A DNA stretch of 17,922 bases from Rhodospirillales bacterium (GTDB taxonomy: Bacteria > Pseudomonadota > Alphaproteobacteria > Rhodospirillales > Casp-alpha2): positions 1 to 17,922 of the forward strand of contig JABJOR010000235.1 of NCBI GenBank assembly GCA_018664265.1. The letters are read 5' to 3'. The position numbers and the translations under genes were made by a program. The notes beneath the pieces were generated by a model. It was given only the letters and a program-made list of their open reading frames with translations. It was not told the origin of the DNA and did not search any database. Shown piece after piece: positions 14,872 through 17,922 of the stretch (position 1 is the stretch's first letter; each line of letters starts with the position of its first letter).

Positions 14872-15384
14872 ATGGTTGCCTCGTTAAACTTCATTGATGT
14901 TTTTGCACCCGGCACCCTGAAAATTCCCAACCATGATTTTCGCTGCGCCCTGGGGCCATCCGGCATCCACCTCGATAAAACAGAAGGCGACGGCGTCACC
15001 CCGGCAGGCAGTTTTGCCCTGCGTCGGGTATTTTATCGATCCGATCGTATGGAGGCACCAGAAACCGGATTATCTGTGCAAGCCCTGACCCCCATAGACG
15101 GATGGTGTGACGATCCGGATCACAAAAAATATAACCGCTTTGTCAGTTTACCCTTTGCCGGATCACACGAAGATTTATGGCGTGAAGATCACGTCTACGA
15201 CATCATTGTTGAGGTCGGCTATAATGATGATCCGCCCGTTCCCATGCTGGGCAGCGCCATCTTCATGCACATAGCGCGGGAAATTTATGATCCAACGCAA
15301 GGCTGCGTGGCTTTGGCAGAAGATGATTTACGGATTGTTTTGAGGCACTGTAACAGCGATACCCGTCTGCGCATTAACCTGTAA
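14872..15384 (+). CDS. L,D-transpeptidase (YkuD-fold) family protein without signal peptide
   Basis: 170 residues. The YkuD-fold pattern is visible: GDGVTPAGSFALRRVFYR near 39-56, and the catalytic segment with H133 (IFMHIAR) and the T142-Q-G-C145 motif, the S/T-x-G-C signature whose cysteine is the nucleophile. The residue after CV is Ala, not the Arg of classical SHGCIR. Family enzymes make 3-3 peptidoglycan cross-links or attach proteins to peptidoglycan in the periplasm, yet no signal peptide or membrane helix is visible, so localisation is unclear. ATG 14872 has AAGG (14860-14863) 8 nt upstream and is preferred over TTG 14866. It starts 10 nt after the unknown gene and should share its sigma-54 promoter. 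Confidence 0.87.
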   Translation: MVASLNFIDVFAPGTLKIPNHDFRCALGPSGIHLDKTEGDGVTPAGSFALRRVFYRSDRMEAPETGLSVQALTPIDGWCDDPDHKKYNRFVSLPFAGSHEDLWREDHVYDIIVEVGYNDDPPVPMLGSAIFMHIAREIYDPTQGCVALAEDDLRIVLRHCNSDTRLRINL

Positions 15385-15465
15385 ATGGCGTGCATTGGCT
15401 CATAAAATGAGACCCCCTACGATAACCGCGAATAACCATGATGAAACATCGAGCAAGCTATAGAA

Positions 15466-15816
15466 CTACATAAAATTCGGGTCTGATAAAATCAGTGGCG
15501 GAGACATTTTCGGATACAACGTCCTCATATAAGTTATAATTTCTGAGATATGCTCTTCGCGTATTTTTCCGACGGACGATGGCATGATGTCCGTGCCATA
15601 GAGAACAATATCGAATTGTTGGGAGGAAGATTTTTCATTACCCTCGCCGAGGGAAATATCTGGTGCTAATGGGAATATCGGTTTTCCCTGTTCACCGTGA
15701 CAAAAAGCACATTCAGAAATCCAAAGCCTTTTGCCAATTTCCAAATCTTGACTGGAAACGGATACTGACGTAACCATCGCGATCATGAAGAATAATGTGG
15801 TACATTTCCTTGTCAT
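15466..15816 (-). CDS. Small class I c-type cytochrome
   Basis: 116 residues. An N-terminal signal peptide is visible: basic start, hydrophobic core of about residues 7-20, with likely cleavage near the SVSSQ region. The mature protein of about 95 residues has one heme motif, C36-AFC-H40, followed by GEQGKP, and an expected axial methionine M78 in DIMPSS, with a final helix around EEHISEIITYMRTL. This is the single-heme electron-carrier pattern, periplasmic. Redox partners are not evident in the window; it stands alone between the L,D-transpeptidase gene (convergent) and yggS. No clear Shine-Dalgarno precedes the ATG. An extended -10 promoter lies about 75 nt upstream. Confidence 0.85.
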   Translation of the reverse strand: MTRKCTTLFFMIAMVTSVSVSSQDLEIGKRLWISECAFCHGEQGKPIFPLAPDISLGEGNEKSSSQQFDIVLYGTDIMPSSVGKIREEHISEIITYMRTLYPKMSPPLILSDPNFM

Positions 15817-15870
15817 TGGATGTCATTTCTAAAGCAAGTCGATATCTGATACGCGTGATGTCCCCGCTAA

Positions 15871-15897
15871 GCTTTCGAATGAAAGCAGATTATAGCA
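15871..15897 (-). promoter_or_regulatory. Extended -10 promoter and leader hairpin for the cytochrome gene
   Basis: On the minus strand TGC-TATAAT (15897-15889) is a perfect extended -10; the -35 is poor. Predicted transcription starts near 15882, within a perfect inverted repeat GCTTTC (15871-15876) and GAAAGC (15881-15886). The leader to the ATG at 15816 would be about 65 nt. Confidence 0.45.
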
Positions 15898-15909
15898 CAA
15901 TCCTGTCTT

Positions 15910-16059
15910 TCACAGAACTTCTTTGTTTACGCGGCAACCTTGTTTGTCTGAAAACAGCCCGGGCCTGTTTCGGGTCATGTTGAAACGCCCGTAGACAGAT
16001 TTAGCCAATGCGTTGCATTGATCGGTTGAGGTCACACCCTTCATAGCAGACATCGACAT
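15910..16059 (-). CDS. Possible 49-residue small ORF, unrecognised
   Basis: The 301-nt gap between the cytochrome and yggS genes contains one open frame on the minus strand, ATG 16059 to a stop at 15910-15912. The product is basic, with two cysteines, and includes ALAKSVYGRFNMTRNRPG. Three in-frame ATGs (16059, 16053, 16044) are available, but none has a convincing Shine-Dalgarno. It matches no family I know. It may be a genuine small protein, a gene remnant or chance. Confidence 0.2.
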   Translation of the reverse strand: MSMSAMKGVTSTDQCNALAKSVYGRFNMTRNRPGLFSDKQGCRVNKEVL

Positions 16060-16117
16060 GCAAAACTTGTGCGTCTCTTAATTCTCAGATTATGAACCAA
16101 GATTTGTGTTTTCTGTG

Positions 16118-16819
16118 TCATTGCACAAATGATTGGCGCGCCCCGAAAATCGCTGTGCCAACCCGAACATGGGTGGCACCGAATTCAATGGCCACTTCAA
16201 AATCCGCGCTCATCCCCATGCTGAGGTTTTCAAGGCCATTGCGCTGGGCGATTTTGCGCAACAGAGAAAAATGCAGCGAGGCTTCTTCCTCCATTGGGGG
16301 AATACACATGAGGCCGATGATCGGAAGCTTTAGCTCATCCCGGCATTCTTTAATAAATGCATCACAATCGGCGGGCAGAATTCCGGCCTTTTGGGGCTCC
16401 TCGCCCGTGTTGACCTGAATATACAGATCCGGGCGAAAGCCGGTCTCCTCCATGATATTGGCAATACGGCGAGCCAGCTTGGGGCGGTCCACGGTCTCGA
16501 TCACATCAAACAGCTCCAGCGCTACGCGCACTTTATTAGTCTGCAGCGGGCCGATCAGGTGCAGTTTAATATCATCTGCCATCTCGCTTAGTCCCGGCCA
16601 CTTGCCTTCGGCCTCCTGTATCCGGTTTTCCCCAAACACCCGCTGGCCTGCGGCAATAACCGGCTCGATGCGCGAGGCTTCCATGGTTTTGCTGACCGCA
16701 ACAAGCGTGACATTCTGGGCCGCACGACCACTTCGCGTTGCCGCCTCATCAATGCGGGTTTGAATATTTGCAAGGTTTTCACGCGATTGTATTGCTGGGC
16801 TGTCAGTATCGTCTACCAT
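16118..16819 (-). CDS. yggS: YggS/PLPBP family pyridoxal-phosphate homeostasis protein
   Basis: 233 residues, single TIM-barrel PLP-binding protein. It has no known catalytic turnover and buffers PLP and amino-acid/keto-acid balance. Hallmarks: K44 in LVAVSKTM (Schiff-base lysine), VFGENRIQEA at 61-70, KLHLIGPLQTNK at 85-96, VNTGEEPQKAG near 137-146, and the C-terminal LSMGMSADFEVAIEFGATHVRVGTAIFG segment. The length is normal and the protein complete. It diverges from the thiE/tenI-like gene with only 38 nt between start codons, so the promoters must overlap. Confidence 0.96.
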   Translation of the reverse strand: MVDDTDSPAIQSRENLANIQTRIDEAATRSGRAAQNVTLVAVSKTMEASRIEPVIAAGQRVFGENRIQEAEGKWPGLSEMADDIKLHLIGPLQTNKVRVALELFDVIETVDRPKLARRIANIMEETGFRPDLYIQVNTGEEPQKAGILPADCDAFIKECRDELKLPIIGLMCIPPMEEEASLHFSLLRKIAQRNGLENLSMGMSADFEVAIEFGATHVRVGTAIFGARQSFVQ

Positions 16820-16857
16820 AGGCTTACATCTCTGATCTGGAATTATTCGGCTTCACC

Positions 16858-17508
16858 ATGAGCAACTTAACAGACCTCACCCGGACACTCAATTTGGTAT
16901 GTAACAAATACCGACAAGATCCACGCTTGCCTGATTTTTTTCTGATGAGCGATGATGAACGTCTACCTGATTCCACCCAAACCATCATTAATATGCCACC
17001 GGGCAGCGCCATAGTCCTGCGTCACCGCGATCCAGCCATTCGTCAAAAACTGGCTTTTAGCTTAAGCCCCTTGTGCAAAAACCGCAGGGTTGCCCTGCTG
17101 ATTGCTGGTGATATTGCCCTGGCACGAAACTGTCGGGCTGATGGCGTACATTTTTCCCAAAATTCCATCGCGCGCAAGGATCACAAAACTCAAAGCGCTA
17201 TCCACCAAAACTGGATTGTGACCGCCGCTGCACATTGCCGCAAAAGCGCCTTGCAAGCTCACGAGGCGGGTATTGATGCAATTTTCCTGTCCCCGGTGTT
17301 TGCCACCAAAAGTCATCCGGGCGTTAAATCGTTGGGACCGCTTGGGTTTCAGGCGATTTCACAGGTTGTCCCAACCCCGATTTATGGCTTGGGTGGCATG
17401 AATAGAGCCAACATTCATCGCCTGAAAGATTGCCGACTGGCAGGCATCGCAGGCATCGGATATATTGCGGATACAGTAAATCGCAATCAGGGCGTTTGCC
17501 TTGCGTGA
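16858..17508 (+). CDS. Thiamine-phosphate synthase/TenI-like protein
   Basis: 216 residues, TIM-barrel ThiE/TenI superfamily. ThiE joins the thiazole and pyrimidine halves of thiamine; TenI is a related aromatase without that activity. Seen: LRHRD near 54-58 in the first-strand region, ADGVHFSQ near 94-101, VTAAAHC near 121-127 (in place of the usual G-x-S-x-H), AIFLSPVFATKSHPG near 141-155, and IYGLGGMN near 175-182. The pyrimidine-site motif is not canonical, so ThiE versus TenI cannot be decided here and no symbol is given. It diverges from yggS and precedes leuS. No strong Shine-Dalgarno was seen at ATG 16858. Confidence 0.82.
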   Translation: MSNLTDLTRTLNLVCNKYRQDPRLPDFFLMSDDERLPDSTQTIINMPPGSAIVLRHRDPAIRQKLAFSLSPLCKNRRVALLIAGDIALARNCRADGVHFSQNSIARKDHKTQSAIHQNWIVTAAAHCRKSALQAHEAGIDAIFLSPVFATKSHPGVKSLGPLGFQAISQVVPTPIYGLGGMNRANIHRLKDCRLAGIAGIGYIADTVNRNQGVCLA

Positions 17509-17512
17509 AATT

Positions 17513-17548
17513 TGGTATAAGAGTAGCCAAACCCTAACATTTTAAGGA
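17513..17548 (+). promoter_or_regulatory. Possible leuS promoter and ribosome binding site
   Basis: TGG-TATAAG (17513-17521) resembles an extended -10 overlapping the space right after the preceding stop codon, with no good -35. AAGGA at 17544-17548 lies 11 nt before the GTG at 17560 and supports that start. Confidence 0.35.
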
Positions 17549-17559
17549 CTAGTCGGACC

Positions 17560-17922
17560 GTGACGGCACAAGAAAATTCATCTCGCTACAACGTCAAAAA
17601 AGCTGAACAAAAATGGCAAGCTGCCTGGGAAGACGGCAATTGCTTTGCAGCCCAGGACGATTCAGATTTACCAAAATATTATGTGCTGGAGATGTTTCCC
17701 TATCCGTCAGGGCGCATTCATATGGGTCACGTGCGCAACTATACCCTTGGTGATGTGGTTGCTCGCTACAAAAAAGCCTGCGGTTTCAATGTGCTACACC
17801 CGATGGGGTGGGATGCTTTTGGCCTGCCGGCTGAAAATGCCGCCATCGAGAACAACACCCATCCGGCAAAATGGACTCGCGAGAACATCGCCACCATGCG
17901 CCGCCAGCTCAAAACCATGGGC
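17560..17922 (+). CDS. leuS: Leucyl-tRNA synthetase, N-terminal part (cut by window edge)
   Basis: The first 121 codons of leucyl-tRNA synthetase, a class I enzyme that charges tRNA-Leu; the frame runs off the right edge. Visible signatures: [14 protein letters not shown] near 11-24, [23 protein letters not shown] with the HIGH-type motif H54-M-G-H57, and [17 protein letters not shown] near 80-96, diagnostic of bacterial LeuRS. The start is GTG at 17560, preceded by AAGGA (17544-17548) at 11 nt; no ATG is available nearby in frame. It lies 51 nt downstream of the ThiE/TenI-like gene. Confidence 0.96.
   Translation, partial: MTAQENSSRYNVKKAEQKWQAAWEDGNCFAAQDDSDLPKYYVLEMFPYPSGRIHMGHVRNYTLGDVVARYKKACGFNVLHPMGWDAFGLPAENAAIENNTHPAKWTRENIATMRRQLKTMG

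Overview
This window looks like chromosomal DNA of an alphaproteobacterium, most plausibly Rhodospirillales-like. The reasons are the gene content and order (amt, dapC-type aminotransferase, ftsK, lolA, then an OmpR-type regulator, a ribA with a degenerate N-terminal domain, an L,D-transpeptidase, a yggS/thiE divergent pair and leuS), the PAS_5-type proteins, and the moderate base composition. The genus cannot be fixed from sequence reading alone. No rRNA, tRNA, CRISPR array or insertion sequence was seen.

Layout. (1) 1-326, minus: the first 108 codons of a PAS_5-type protein, cut by the window edge. (2) 327-642: a divergent intergenic region with a sigma-54-like promoter, an NtrC-like box and a palindrome in front of amt. 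(3) 643-6301, plus: amt closed by a strong terminator, then a dapC-type aminotransferase, ftsK and lolA packed closely together. (4) 6302-10350: an AT-rich, probably accessory block. It holds a candidate structured small RNA, a histidine phosphatase, a small coiled-coil protein, a heme-c-type (DUF3365) sensor histidine kinase and a second PAS_5 protein. That protein is collinear with the one at the left edge, and its ribosome binding site sits in the loop of a perfect hairpin. (5) 10376-12433: an OmpR/PhoB-type response regulator (minus), divergent from GTP cyclohydrolase II (plus). (6) 12492-13562, minus: an unusual receiver domain joined to a transmembrane helix, a proline-rich stalk and an unrecognised, probably periplasmic domain. 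(7) 13863-15384, plus: a two-gene unit behind a consensus sigma-54 promoter, namely a Gln/Ala-rich unknown protein and an L,D-transpeptidase-fold protein without a signal peptide. (8) 15466-15816, minus: a small c-type cytochrome. (9) 16118-17922: yggS (minus), divergent from a thiE/tenI-like gene and the start of leuS (plus).

How it may fit together. Housekeeping functions (ammonium uptake, lysine/diaminopimelate synthesis, chromosome segregation, lipoprotein sorting, riboflavin, thiamine, PLP balance, leucyl-tRNA) are interleaved with signalling genes. The most novel items are the membrane-anchored receiver protein that diverges from a sigma-54-driven envelope-type operon, and the three-hairpin small RNA candidate downstream of lolA. 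The heme-kinase block may form a redox-responsive signalling island, but that is inference from neighbourhood only.
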